From Hymenobacter nitidus (lineage in GTDB: Bacteria > Bacteroidota > Bacteroidia > Cytophagales > Hymenobacteraceae), in assembly GCF_020447315.1 (NCBI RefSeq), contig NZ_JAJADQ010000013.1:1-64000 (forward strand): a stretch of DNA of 64,000 nt. Direction: 5' to 3'. How positions within the stretch are numbered: position 1 is the first letter of the stretch; every line of letters starts with the position of its first letter. The position numbers were made by a program, and so were the translations under genes. The notes under the pieces were generated by a model. That model did not search any database. It worked only from the letters and a program-made list of their open reading frames with translations, and was not told the origin of the DNA. Positions 7,512 through 17,900 of this stretch are shown in pieces.

Positions 7512-8612
7512 CTACTTGGCCGCCGCTGCTGAAGTAGCCTTACGTGCCGCCGCCGGGTCGCCCGGATTGGTGATTTCCACGTAGCTGTTGCCCGTCACGG
7601 GCTTACCGTTGTGCGTGCCTGTAACTTTGCACATTCCTTCCCAATAGTTGAGGTTGATGGCCTTGAACAGGCGCAGGTTCAGCTCCTGGTTGGGTATCAC
7701 GGGCTCAATCAGCAGGTCGTAGCCCTGGCTCGGAATCCGCAGGCGCCACTTGATGGGGTAGCGCTGCTTGGAGCGAGGGCTCTGCCAATAGGCCAGGGGC
7801 TCGAGCTGAAAGTCGGAGCTGACCAGGTGGGTATTCTGATTCTGGGCCGAGTAGTGGGAGCCGCCACTCAGGCTTTCCCCGGTAATGTTGTTGCGCAGCT
7901 GGTAGGCCATAATCTCCTCCCGCGGCTCATCGAGCTGAATGCTGAGCCAGTCCCAGCCGGAGTCCTTGCTCATCACAGCGTTACAATTCCACTGCCGGTC
8001 GTACCACAGCTCGCCTTCCACCTGCCGCTGCTGGCCGCCCACCTCGATAGTGCCGGCCGTGGCCAGCCGGGTATAGCTGTAGTAGCCGGCCCTGGCCACG
8101 GTGCCATACTGCTCGTAACCGGTGCCGCCGTGCAGCAGCACCGGTTTCGTAGGCGTCGTAATCAGGTTGATGCCGTGCCCGGCGTGGTCGGCCATGGTAG
8201 CCTGCAGGTGGTAGCTGCCTTCCTGCCCGGTCAGGCTCCAGCGCTGGGCCTTCTTCTGCATAGACAGGTTCAGGGGCAGCGTGGTGGGCAGCAGCGTTGG
8301 CAGGCTCTCGACCTTATAGTCGTAGCGGAACTGCTTTTTCTGTGGGTCCGTCAGCGCGAAGTTCACCATCTGCCAGTCCTTCTTCCCGGTAGGGTTGAAG
8401 TGGAAGAACACATACTCTACCCCGTACACTTCCCCCGTCGCCTTGTCTTTCAGGTGCCCGGTGAAGTACCACCACTCAAGCGAGTTGCGCAGGTGGGGTG
8501 CTTCTTCCTGGGGTAGTACCGCTTGGGCCTGATATACGTCGAACTTGTTGGTCGGCTTAAAGGCGCAGGCATTGGCAAAGAGGAGCAGGGCAAGGAGCAG
8601 CAGATTCTTCAT
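7512..8612 (-). CDS. CrtC/AttH-like lipocalin-type lipoprotein (carotenoid 1,2-hydratase family)
   Basis: A 366-residue probable lipoprotein: N-terminal MKNLLLLALLLFANAC with the lipobox cysteine at C16. The motif LEWWYFTGHL (~45-54) and the repeated WYDRQWN / WDWLSIQL pattern place it in the CrtC / AttH lipocalin-like family, which includes carotenoid 1,2-hydratases but also many members of unknown role. Pigmented Hymenobacteraceae make carotenoids, but no crt gene is nearby, so a hydratase function is only possible. It is convergent with the kinase (2-bp gap) and on the same strand as the RHS locus upstream. Confidence 0.75.
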   Translation of the reverse strand: MKNLLLLALLLFANACAFKPTNKFDVYQAQAVLPQEEAPHLRNSLEWWYFTGHLKDKATGEVYGVEYVFFHFNPTGKKDWQMVNFALTDPQKKQFRYDYKVESLPTLLPTTLPLNLSMQKKAQRWSLTGQEGSYHLQATMADHAGHGINLITTPTKPVLLHGGTGYEQYGTVARAGYYSYTRLATAGTIEVGGQQRQVEGELWYDRQWNCNAVMSKDSGWDWLSIQLDEPREEIMAYQLRNNITGESLSGGSHYSAQNQNTHLVSSDFQLEPLAYWQSPRSKQRYPIKWRLRIPSQGYDLLIEPVIPNQELNLRLFKAINLNYWEGMCKVTGTHNGKPVTGNSYVEITNPGDPAAARKATSAAAAK

Positions 8613-8672
8613 ACCTCCGAAAAAGGATTTTCGGGGGTAAAAGGTTTAGTAGTAAGTTCTACAATATTTAAA

Positions 8673-9257
8673 TTACAGCGGTAAGGACCAATATTTACTT
8701 TTACTGTCTTTTACTAATATTTTCTTGAAGTCCAATGAATGTTTCACCTGGACTTGATAAAAGCCTTGGGGTAGATTAATAGTTTTAATGAGTCTTATGC
8801 TATTCGTGTTTATTTTGTATATTTTCAAAAAATTTTTCAAATCAGTGCTCTCTGATTCGTTAAATGTGATAAATTCATTATTTATTGTGAATGGTTCGCC
8901 GTACACTAAGTATTCTTTGCATGAGTTTCTTTTGTCTATTATAATATAATTATTTCCATTGTATGATTGTTTTTTTATTACATGAATTAAATTGTTTTTA
9001 TCTAGGTTTTTTAGATAACTATAAACTGTGAAATTGTCATTTGATGAATTGTCATAATATGACTTGCATTTTGGAATATATATTCTATTTGCTGATTTTC
9101 TTATTGATGCTGATTTGTATTCATTTGTAAATACTTTTCCTTCCATGTATTCGTGGGCTGTTATGGATTGAAGGTTGCCTTGAGTATAAATGTTCGTTAT
9201 AATTGGGTTAGCGTTATTAAAAGTGATTAACACTAACAAAAAATATTTTGTTTTCAT
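8673..9257 (-). CDS. AT-rich secreted protein, candidate immunity protein of the RHS toxin
   Basis: 194 residues with a hydrophobic N-terminal export-type segment (MKTKYFLLVLITF). I recognise no family. Its DNA is very AT-rich (long A/T runs, codons such as AAT, TTA, ATA), in sharp contrast with GC-rich neighbours. It begins 3 bp after the stop of the large RHS gene and on the same strand, the usual place of an immunity gene in polymorphic-toxin loci. A periplasmic location would match a toxin acting on cell wall. Function is inferred from position and composition only. Confidence 0.7.
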   Translation of the reverse strand: MKTKYFLLVLITFNNANPIITNIYTQGNLQSITAHEYMEGKVFTNEYKSASIRKSANRIYIPKCKSYYDNSSNDNFTVYSYLKNLDKNNLIHVIKKQSYNGNNYIIIDKRNSCKEYLVYGEPFTINNEFITFNESESTDLKNFLKIYKINTNSIRLIKTINLPQGFYQVQVKHSLDFKKILVKDSKSKYWSLPL

Positions 9258-9260
9258 GAT

Positions 9261-12200
9261 TTAGTCTTTTTTATGAATTGTTATTGTGGGTATAGTAACC
9301 AAAGGTGATGGTTGGCGTGGGTATGAAAAGCCAGAAAAAACGTTCATTTGCCTGATGACTTGTACCTTGAAATCTTTTACTCCAGACATTGATTTATTGA
9401 AATCTTTCCAATCTGATGGTGAGATTAGTAAACATCCAACCGAAATTCCACTTTTACCACCCGATATTGCTCCAGCAAAACCATTTTTGTTCGTAGTATG
9501 AATAAATATCCCGTCTTTATAGCCTTCGCCATTTGTTTCTGTTTGAGATGGTATAAATGGGTTTAAAGCTCCATCTAACATTCTTACATGGCCTCTATTT
9601 GCTAGAGCCCAATTTGATGTCAAAGCGCCACTTTTACCTTTACTGTCATAATTTCCATTGTAAGTTCCTTCATCAATAGCGCCGAAGGCATTGGCATCTG
9701 AACTCATTGTATAACCTGTATACGTATGTATATCATCTTTGCCATTTGGGCCGTATACAGTCACTGATGCAGTTATAGCCCCGTTCCCATCAATATAGCC
9801 GGCTTCTCCCTTACTGTTGGTACCTAGCCGTTCATACCTAGAACCATTAAAAACGACGGCCGCCTGTGTACCTGTTATAGTAGTACTTTGGCTTTTGCCA
9901 TCCTTGTCTTTGTACTTATGCTCATATTTGTTCCCGTTTTGCCAATGCCAGCCAGCATCAGTTGCACCTTGCGCTTTATAGTAAAACCAATCCTTGCCAT
10001 CTAGATCGACTAAAAGCAAAGGGTTGTTCGCTACAAAGTTATATGGAGTCCAAGAGTAATACTTTTCACTCGATAAATCTATAGAGTGCCATCGACCCAA
10101 TTGGGCATCATACATCCTAGCTCCGTAATCCTGCCAGTTCAAGCCGAGCTCTAATTGTTTTTCCTTACCAGTATACTGAAATTTATTCTCTAATGCACCA
10201 CTACTTCGCTCAATACCAGCCAGATTCAGCCCCCAAGGGTCGTAGTGATTCTCTTGAACGAGCAAAGTAGGGTTATACTTCACTTCTACATCGTCGAAGA
10301 AGACGTCAACGTCACTGTCGTTGCCTACATAGGCTTGCACGTAGCCATCGGTGGGAGCCACAATGCTGAGATGAAGCGGCTCGTAGCTATTAAGAGCAGC
10401 ACTGGTTAGTTGCTGGGTGCGGTTGTCGATGAGTACAGAATCCTTATTGAAGACCAGCAGGCGCACATAGCCTTTGGGTATGCGGCCGTTCTGCTGTAGC
10501 AGAGGTAACATCGAGAGGCTCAGGCCCAGGAAAGGCAGTGGCTTGAGTTTATGGGACAACTCGGGGCCTTGAAAAGTAGTTGACTGGTTTTGGAGCAGGC
10601 TCGCCACAAAGCTGAGCAGGGAGAAGGTGTAATTTGCATTCCGGACTTCCTGCGTGTACATGCCTGGAGCCATTATATGCACGGTGTCGCCTTTCTGCAC
10701 CCGCAGCATTTTGATGGGACCGAGGGGCTGACCAAGTGCGGCATTGAGGCGAGCTACATACGAGCCGGTGCGAGACGCCATACCTGCGTAAAATCGGGTG
10801 CTGACAATACTTACGGAATCAAACTGGTGCTCTTCGCGGCGAGCTACGGCAGCGGGCGTAGGCTCCATGGTGGCGACGTACGCTGCTGAGTCGCCTGAGC
10901 GGTAGGCTACGCGCAGGTTACCCAAATGATCTTTCAGGCTGAATTCACGGGAGTAGCGCACCTGGGGTTGGCCGGCATTATCCAGATTGACAAAGCGCAG
11001 TACCCGACCCTCAGAATGGGGGAAAAACCGCAAAGAGTCCTGCTCATACTGGAAGCTACCAGCGTAATCGGTTTGCTGCACCGGCTTACTGCCCTGGTAC
11101 ACTAGCTTGCTAACTTTTTGGCCAACAGCAGTATAGTGAAATACAATGGAGTCGTTGCCGAAGGCAATGCGCTGGGGCAGATTCAGGTGATTGTAGGCAA
11201 TGTTGGTGATGCCTTTGTTGTAGTCGGCTGTCAGGTTGCCATTATTATCGTAGGTATATTCATTCTGCGTGGTGCTGGTACTGGCATCCTGAAAGTCTCC
11301 CGCCAGAGAAACCGTCCCTGCTTCCCTGGAGCCGGTCGGTCGAATGGCATCATTGACGGAGGTCAGCTGGTTACCTTGGTAGGCATAGGTCAGCTGGTCA
11401 ATGGTTCCATATTGTTTGGGAGTGGTGCGGGTGGAAGCGGCTACCAGGCCGTGACGGTGCATCGTGAGTATATTACCGTTTTCGTCGTAGCTCACGTAGT
11501 GCAGTCCATAGTTCTGCTTTTCCGCCGTCCAGGCGCCCGAGGCGGCGCGGGCTACAAAGTCACCTTGTAGTAGGCGGTTGCCGCTGTCGTAGATGTAGCC
11601 GTAGGCGCGGGTAATGGTATCGGATTTGCTGCGCCATTTCTGGCCTGTGATGTTGCCGTTGTACTGGCGGTAATCACGCGTGAAGCCATAGTTGTAATAC
11701 AGCTCCATGCCCCACAGGTCATTAGGGTCACGCTGTGCCACGTTGTTCAGATGGGTCAGCCAGCCGCGGATGTTATACTGGTAATCCAGGCTTTGCTTGC
11801 CCAGTCCCAACTGCTTCTGCCGAAGCTGCCCGAGCTCATTGTAGCGCAGCGTAGCCAACACCGTAGGCTGAGTCTCGCCGCTTAGTTGCTGGGTATTGGT
11901 CAGTAAGCGGCCAGCGTGGTCGTAGGCAAAGCTTTCGGCAATAGTTACGGGTATGGGTAGGCTCCGTGGGTCGGAATGCACGGAGTAGCTCTTTAGTACC
12001 TTGCCCGCAAAGTCAACCTGTGTTGTAGTGATATCTTCGCCGCCCCGGGCATTGGTGCCACGCACTTGAATAGGGCGGGAACGGGCATCATAAAAGCTGG
12101 TGGTGGTAAGCCAGGCACCTGCCGCCGACTCCGGCACGTTCAGCACCCGCACTTTGGTGCGCGTCACCTGGCCTGTAACCCGGCTGTCAGCCTGCGGAAC

Positions 12201-14852
12201 CGGACCGGTCGTAAATTGACTGTTGTACTGTGTGTCGTAGGCTGCGTCGGGAGTATTGGCTATATCGTTATCGAAGTTGTAGTCGTCGTAGTACGTCACG
12301 GTCAGCACCTGCGGCTGGGTAAATAAGCTGGTCGAGGCTAGTTGCGGATACGATTCGGAGAGGGTGTAATAATGCGGCCCGGCAGCAGTGCGGTTTTCGT
12401 GCTGGACCAGCGTGCGGCCGGCTTCGGCCTGCAGCGAATCGCGGCCGGCATTCCTCCGGCACAGCCCCGTCAGGATGGGCCGGCCCAGGGCATCATACTT
12501 CGTAAACGCCCACTGCTGGCGGGCACGTTGCACTGCATCCTGACTCAAAATAACCCGGTCCAGCTCGTCGTAGACCAGTTGGGTTTCGCCCTGGGTTCCC
12601 GGAATTTGCTTGGCGATGATGCGGCCCCGGCCATCATAGCGGTAGCCAAACAGTAGCTGCTCAATTGCCGGCGACATCTGCCAGTTTTGAGTACGTAGCA
12701 GTACTTCGGCTTTGGGGGGCAGCACAAGCCGCAGATGGTTCAGGTAGTCAAAAACATAATAGGTATCGAGCCACTGAGATGCCTTGCCGGGAATGGTGCT
12801 TTCTACCCGTTTCAGTATTACCTGGCCCTGGCTGTCCTGAAATTGAAGCGTGCGGGCGTGGTTTTCGTCTCGCGTTTCCTTGACCCATAGCTTCCCTGGA
12901 CCATAAAAGCCTGGGCGGTATATGATGGGCGTTCTATCCCAACGGCTGCCGGTATAGTTATACACGTTTTCCGAGCCTGTGTTGGGGTGTTCGTTTAACA
13001 CAACTACATGATCCGTAGCCATTTGCCAGGCTTCACCCGGTGCGGCCTGGGCTACAATTTTATTTAGGGGTGAGGCATCAAAGGCGGTTTCGGTGTACGG
13101 CACTCCAGTACGGGCAAGGCCTTCCGTAGGGGCCCCGCGCCCAACGGGAGCATCGTGGTAGAACTCATATTGCTCCCGCAGGGCATTGGGCCGGTAGTCG
13201 CCTAGTGCTCTTGTGCTGTTGGTGGCGGTGTATGGCAGGTAGCTCTTGGGCTGGCGGCCCAAAGCATCATAGGCTATGGGCTGCACAATGTCGCGGCGGA
13301 GCGGCGACTCCTGCCGTAATATAGTTTGGATAGGTCGCCCCAGGCCATCCAGATAATCAGTTTTCACCTGCACCGAGTCGACATTGGTGCGAACCAACTG
13401 CCCGGGATTGGTAATAGCCTCTCGGGCGCTGTAGGTCCGAACATAATTGAGCTGCAACGAGTCGGGAGAGCCTGCGAAGACCGGTGGAATTAGGGCTGCG
13501 GTAAGGGTATACCCCGTGTCGCCATTTACGGGCAGGTTCTCGGCCAGGAGGTTGTAAGGCGCTACTTTCACGTACTGTGGCCGCGTATACAGGTACACAG
13601 GGCGGCCCCAGCGAGTAACCCAGCTATTCCAAACCCGGAGTCGGTAGAGGCCGGCATCAGAGGTAGTAATGGGAGCCAAGGTCAGTAGGGTATCCTGGCC
13701 TACCGGCAGCTCCCGGCCTGCAGGAACGTCGACCCAGGCACCACCTATTTGCCGTTCCCACTGGTAGTGGTTGCGCTGCCCGGGCATGCTACGGTGCAAT
13801 ATTTTCGTGGTTCCCGCCAGGCACTTGATGGTATCAGCAGGCCGGGTCAGCTGAGGCTCGAATTCAAATTGCTGCGGCCAGTGTACACCAGCGGCCTGGT
13901 AGTTGGCTTCAATGGAGCCAATCGTTAAATAATTATACTGTACTAAAAGAAAGCCGGGAATGGTTGCCTTACCAGCCCAGGAGGGAATCGACGTTAGCTC
14001 GTTATGGCTCAATCCCAACCAGTATAAGCGGGGCGCGGCGGTGAAAGATTCTGGCAACGCCCCGGTGAACTCATTGTGGCTCATATCCAACTGAGTGAGG
14101 TTCGGACACGCGCCCAGGCTGGCCGGAATTTCCCCCCTCAGCTTGTTGTGGTCGAGAAAGCAGTATGTGAGGTTGGTTAGATAGCCCAGCGAATCGGGCA
14201 ATGAGCCCGTCAGTAAATTATGCCGAAGGTCTAGCGTGACCAAGGACGTAATGCGGCCCAGGGCGGCTGGCACTCCTTGAGTTAACCGATTATCGGACAG
14301 CAACAGGTAATACAAGGGCAGGTTGCCTATTTCTGTCAGAATACTTCCCCGGATCTGATTGGAGCTGAGATTAAGTACTCTTAGGTTCCTGCATAGTCCG
14401 ATGCTGGCCGGAATCTGGCCCCTTATCTGGCAGTTACTGAGGTTTAATGTTGAGAGCTGGGAATGTCCAAATCCATCTGGAATCGGCCCCCCTAGCTCGG
14501 TGTTTCCACTAAGATTCAGATGCTGTAAGCCAATTAAGAGTTGGATACTGGCAGGCAACTCTCCCACAAGCTTATTGCCGGGTAACTGAAGGCTGATAAT
14601 ATCATAATCATTGGCCTGCACGCCATACCAGGTAGCGGCCTCCGCTACGGTAGTACCATCGAGCCACCGAGTCTGGTCAGTCCATTCGGGCCCGTTGGTA
14701 GCATAATAAAATTGGTGCAACACCCGAAGCTCAGTGGAATCAGGGACGAGGCCTTCGTAGCGCTGCGCCTGACCAGGGCGGCTATAGAGTACGAACAGGA
14801 GACCTAAGAACACGAATACGGCAGAAAATGAGGACATACGCATACAAGCCAT
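9261..14852 (-). CDS. LRR-Ig-DUF6443-RHS protein with C-terminal L,D-transpeptidase-like toxin domain
   Basis: An 1863-residue secreted protein (signal peptide ending near RPGQAQ). Order of parts: plant-type leucine-rich repeats (~55-315, units such as LTGSLPDSLGYLTNL); an Ig-like domain (~345-430, ending SDAGLYRLRVWN); a DUF6443-type segment (~445-600, with YVRTYSAREA and DGLGRPIQT); many YD/RHS repeats (~650-1250, for example YDGRGRIIAKQ); and the RHS-associated core (~1545-1620, YDPWGLNLAGIE, YGARMYDAQLGRWHSID, NNPLLLVDLDGKD). After the core the composition becomes AT-richer and a variable domain (~1620-1863) follows, with GIFIHTTN (H1785) and SVGCLLI (C1807). This resembles the HX(14-18)SxGC active site of L,D-transpeptidase/YkuD-like enzymes. 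RHS cores usually encapsulate and release such C-terminal toxins. The downstream secreted protein is the likely immunity partner. The domain identity of the C-terminus is my inference. Confidence 0.88.
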   Translation of the reverse strand: MACMRMSSFSAVFVFLGLLFVLYSRPGQAQRYEGLVPDSTELRVLHQFYYATNGPEWTDQTRWLDGTTVAEAATWYGVQANDYDIISLQLPGNKLVGELPASIQLLIGLQHLNLSGNTELGGPIPDGFGHSQLSTLNLSNCQIRGQIPASIGLCRNLRVLNLSSNQIRGSILTEIGNLPLYYLLLSDNRLTQGVPAALGRITSLVTLDLRHNLLTGSLPDSLGYLTNLTYCFLDHNKLRGEIPASLGACPNLTQLDMSHNEFTGALPESFTAAPRLYWLGLSHNELTSIPSWAGKATIPGFLLVQYNYLTIGSIEANYQAAGVHWPQQFEFEPQLTRPADTIKCLAGTTKILHRSMPGQRNHYQWERQIGGAWVDVPAGRELPVGQDTLLTLAPITTSDAGLYRLRVWNSWVTRWGRPVYLYTRPQYVKVAPYNLLAENLPVNGDTGYTLTAALIPPVFAGSPDSLQLNYVRTYSAREAITNPGQLVRTNVDSVQVKTDYLDGLGRPIQTILRQESPLRRDIVQPIAYDALGRQPKSYLPYTATNSTRALGDYRPNALREQYEFYHDAPVGRGAPTEGLARTGVPYTETAFDASPLNKIVAQAAPGEAWQMATDHVVVLNEHPNTGSENVYNYTGSRWDRTPIIYRPGFYGPGKLWVKETRDENHARTLQFQDSQGQVILKRVESTIPGKASQWLDTYYVFDYLNHLRLVLPPKAEVLLRTQNWQMSPAIEQLLFGYRYDGRGRIIAKQIPGTQGETQLVYDELDRVILSQDAVQRARQQWAFTKYDALGRPILTGLCRRNAGRDSLQAEAGRTLVQHENRTAAGPHYYTLSESYPQLASTSLFTQPQVLTVTYYDDYNFDNDIANTPDAAYDTQYNSQFTTGPVPQADSRVTGQVTRTKVRVLNVPESAAGAWLTTTSFYDARSRPIQVRGTNARGGEDITTTQVDFAGKVLKSYSVHSDPRSLPIPVTIAESFAYDHAGRLLTNTQQLSGETQPTVLATLRYNELGQLRQKQLGLGKQSLDYQYNIRGWLTHLNNVAQRDPNDLWGMELYYNYGFTRDYRQYNGNITGQKWRSKSDTITRAYGYIYDSGNRLLQGDFVARAASGAWTAEKQNYGLHYVSYDENGNILTMHRHGLVAASTRTTPKQYGTIDQLTYAYQGNQLTSVNDAIRPTGSREAGTVSLAGDFQDASTSTTQNEYTYDNNGNLTADYNKGITNIAYNHLNLPQRIAFGNDSIVFHYTAVGQKVSKLVYQGSKPVQQTDYAGSFQYEQDSLRFFPHSEGRVLRFVNLDNAGQPQVRYSREFSLKDHLGNLRVAYRSGDSAAYVATMEPTPAAVARREEHQFDSVSIVSTRFYAGMASRTGSYVARLNAALGQPLGPIKMLRVQKGDTVHIMAPGMYTQEVRNANYTFSLLSFVASLLQNQSTTFQGPELSHKLKPLPFLGLSLSMLPLLQQNGRIPKGYVRLLVFNKDSVLIDNRTQQLTSAALNSYEPLHLSIVAPTDGYVQAYVGNDSDVDVFFDDVEVKYNPTLLVQENHYDPWGLNLAGIERSSGALENKFQYTGKEKQLELGLNWQDYGARMYDAQLGRWHSIDLSSEKYYSWTPYNFVANNPLLLVDLDGKDWFYYKAQGATDAGWHWQNGNKYEHKYKDKDGKSQSTTITGTQAAVVFNGSRYERLGTNSKGEAGYIDGNGAITASVTVYGPNGKDDIHTYTGYTMSSDANAFGAIDEGTYNGNYDSKGKSGALTSNWALANRGHVRMLDGALNPFIPSQTETNGEGYKDGIFIHTTNKNGFAGAISGGKSGISVGCLLISPSDWKDFNKSMSGVKDFKVQVIRQMNVFSGFSYPRQPSPLVTIPTITIHKKD

Positions 14853-14900
14853 AGATTTAAATGGGAGCGATAAAACCAGAGTAATTAGGAGGGTAAATGC

Positions 14901-17900
14901 CTACGGGCGGGCGTAGTGGTACTCTTGTTGGGTTAGAATATTACCTGCCTCGTCGCGGGCGCGCTGCAATCGACCCAGCGCGTCGTACTCGTAGCTGGTG
15001 GTGCGCCCGGCAGCATCTGTTTGCGAGGTAATGCCGATAAGAGGCGCGTGCGTATAAGTCGTGAGCTGTGCGCCCACCGGATGCAGCCGCACCTCATCGA
15101 GGCGTATCGGCTGGCTGGCTTGGAGCCCTAGCGTATTCTGAGCGGCCGAAAGATTCAAGGTGTAGGTATACTGCCGGAAGCCATTGGTATCAGTTGAGCC
15201 TCCGGCTTGGCTGGCACTGATGGGTGCTAAAGCGCTGTTCTGGTAAACATCGGGCCTAGCGGTGGCCCAGAAGGAAAGCTGATACGTACCCGCAGGCAGC
15301 GAGTCACGGGTGACTGCAGTGGCCAAGTTGTAACACCAGTTGCCGGTACGGCCACCCGCGACTATACCAGCCGCAGAATAGTGCCACCGCCCCGCGCTGC
15401 CAGGCTCGAAGCTGGTATAGGCCAGCTGGTCGTAGTTGGCATTCACGGCTCGGGCAATGGGCAGCGTCGCCGAGTAGCCCCACAGGAAGCTTTGCGCACC
15501 GGCCCGGTTCTGTCGGGCCTGTAGAATATTGCCCAGCTTATCGTACCGCTCATAGGCCAGGGCCGGCCGGTAGTGGGAATCCTGCCGGAATTGTCCACCG
15601 CTGATGGAGGAGGAAGCAAAGTCGGTGGCCGGAATCGGGGATGCCAGCTGTAGCGTTAGGTCCTGGCTAGGTAAGCCCTGCTGGTAGTAGGCTAGTTTGC
15701 CGTCGGTAACATAAAGGTTTATACCCTGCTTCAGCCATTGCTGCTGTTCTATTAGCTCGCTCAGGCGGTGCTGGCGAGCCAGCGTGCGGATGCCAAGCGC
15801 CACGGATGTGGCGGCCTGGGTTGTGTCATAATCCAGCGCGTAGAGGTGCCGAGTCATGAGCGTGTCGCCGGTGCTGTTCAGGGTCTGCACGCGGGATATT
15901 TGGGCATGCCGGGGGTTATCGTAGCTGAAAAACGTTTTAGTGAGCCGAAAATTGGTTGTGTCGGCTTCGTTGTAGAAATACTCGTCTTTCTGATTGACGT
16001 AGGACCATACCGAAACGTACTTGAAGGATTCAATCAGGAATTGAGCGGCGGTCAACTCCAAAAAGCTCCAGCTACCCGCTCCTCCGGCCGGCTGCATCGA
16101 TTCCGGGCGTTGCACGAGGATATTCAAGCCGATGGCATGCGTTTCGTTTGGTTGGGAAGCCGGGGTGTAGTTAGCGCAGTCTTCGCAGCTAAAGTCACTG
16201 GGCGGGGTGTAGTGGTGGGTATAATGGTTGATAACCCGGTGTAGCGGCTGATAGCCCGTTGCAGTATTCCAGCTATAATCTGTCGTTTGCAGGGGCAGTC
16301 CGCGCTGCCAGTCTAGACTGGTAGTAGGCGTGAAAGGGTAACCGCTGTATAGTGCATAATCCTGGGCCCAGGAGAAGGTATGATGCGTCATTCCATGCTC
16401 GCCGCTCTTGTCCTTAAACACCTGCACCGAGGTATAGCCGGTGCTACCGCCCTGCACATTACTCAGGGGCAATATGCTGCTCGACGACTGAGCCTGATAA
16501 CGGCACTCCCGGTCAATAGCTTTCGGGTAATCCTTGTTCCAGGTATACTCCCTGGATTCGTACGAATAGGTGGGAACGGATAGTACCCGGCCACTGGATA
16601 TAGTAGAATCCTGCACCGGGGCGTAGCGGTAGCGCTGCCGGATCGGCTCTTTCTGGTAAGAATCCGCAAAACTCCGAATTTCCCGTATCCGCAGCCCACC
16701 CGACATGCGGTTGGTCGCGGGCATGACGCGCGGTACTTGGCAAGTGTAACTTATGCGGATGAAGTCCTCGGGGCAGTAACCGTAGGTAGTAGCCGTCAGC
16801 GTGTACTCGCCCGGTACTAGCGCCAGTGCTTCCGTAACGGGTCTCTCTCCATTGTAGCCGAAAGAGCGGGAGTAGTTATTAGGGCCTACTAAATTTGGTG
16901 AGAACTGCGGAGAGTTCTGAGCTTCTCGAAAGCCACAGCCAGCTTTGTAGGTCACTTGAATCGATTGAAAATCAACCCCAGCAGGTATGGTAAAGGTCTT
17001 TTGCTGAGGATATATTGAACTTGGAGAAGGAGTAGAATCATCTGGTCGGCCCGCGAAAAAATTCACCGGCACGACCACACTATCGACGGTGAGGGTTGCC
17101 CCCGGAATCGGGTAGGTATTGGGCTCGAACTCGTATTCCGTCCAGCCGCCCGTGGGGTAGCGCAACGACTTGATAATACCGACCTTCATGAAATCGGCGT
17201 TTGGGCTCCGGTTGCCGCCCTGGTAAAATCCTTTGTCGGGCTCGGCGGGTAACAGCATATTTTGTCCGTTGAAGAAACCCCAATGGTCCTGCCCTTCGCT
17301 CAGGCGGTTGGGCATCGGAATGGCTTCATTGTACTTGATAATATAGCCTGGCTTGCCACTTTCCGTCACACTGAGCAGCTTCAGCCGGTATTCATCCGGC
17401 AGGGTTCCTGCCGGGTTCCAGTCACATTCTGATTTGGCCTGGGTGGCGTTGAAATAGCTAAATCCGAGCGTAAAGCTGCGTACGGTATTGCCCTGGTGCA
17501 CTCGTATCTGTTTCAGCGCTTTCGCCTTTGCCAAATCAAGCCGCGTGCAGGAGCTGTACACGAACTCTACCAAGTCGCCCCGGCTGGAACGGATGCTTTT
17601 GAGCTGTAGCCCAGCCACGCGGGTAACGCTGCTCGTAGAAGTAGATGGTTTATCAACGCACGCGCTGGCACTGTTTGCCTCCTTGGCAAATGTGCGGTAA
17701 CGCGTGTAGCTTCCCAGGTTCGCATAGCCGTACGTAATGGTGTCGTAGCTAAGCGTGATGCTTTCGTGGGTAGGGGTTTCTACCCGGGAAAGGTAAAATA
17801 CCGTCGATTTGGGCTCGTAATCATCCTGATAGTGGAGAGGGGCACCCAGCTTGGTAATACTCGTAGCCGCTACTTCGACATGCTGAAAGTAGAAGCGGTT

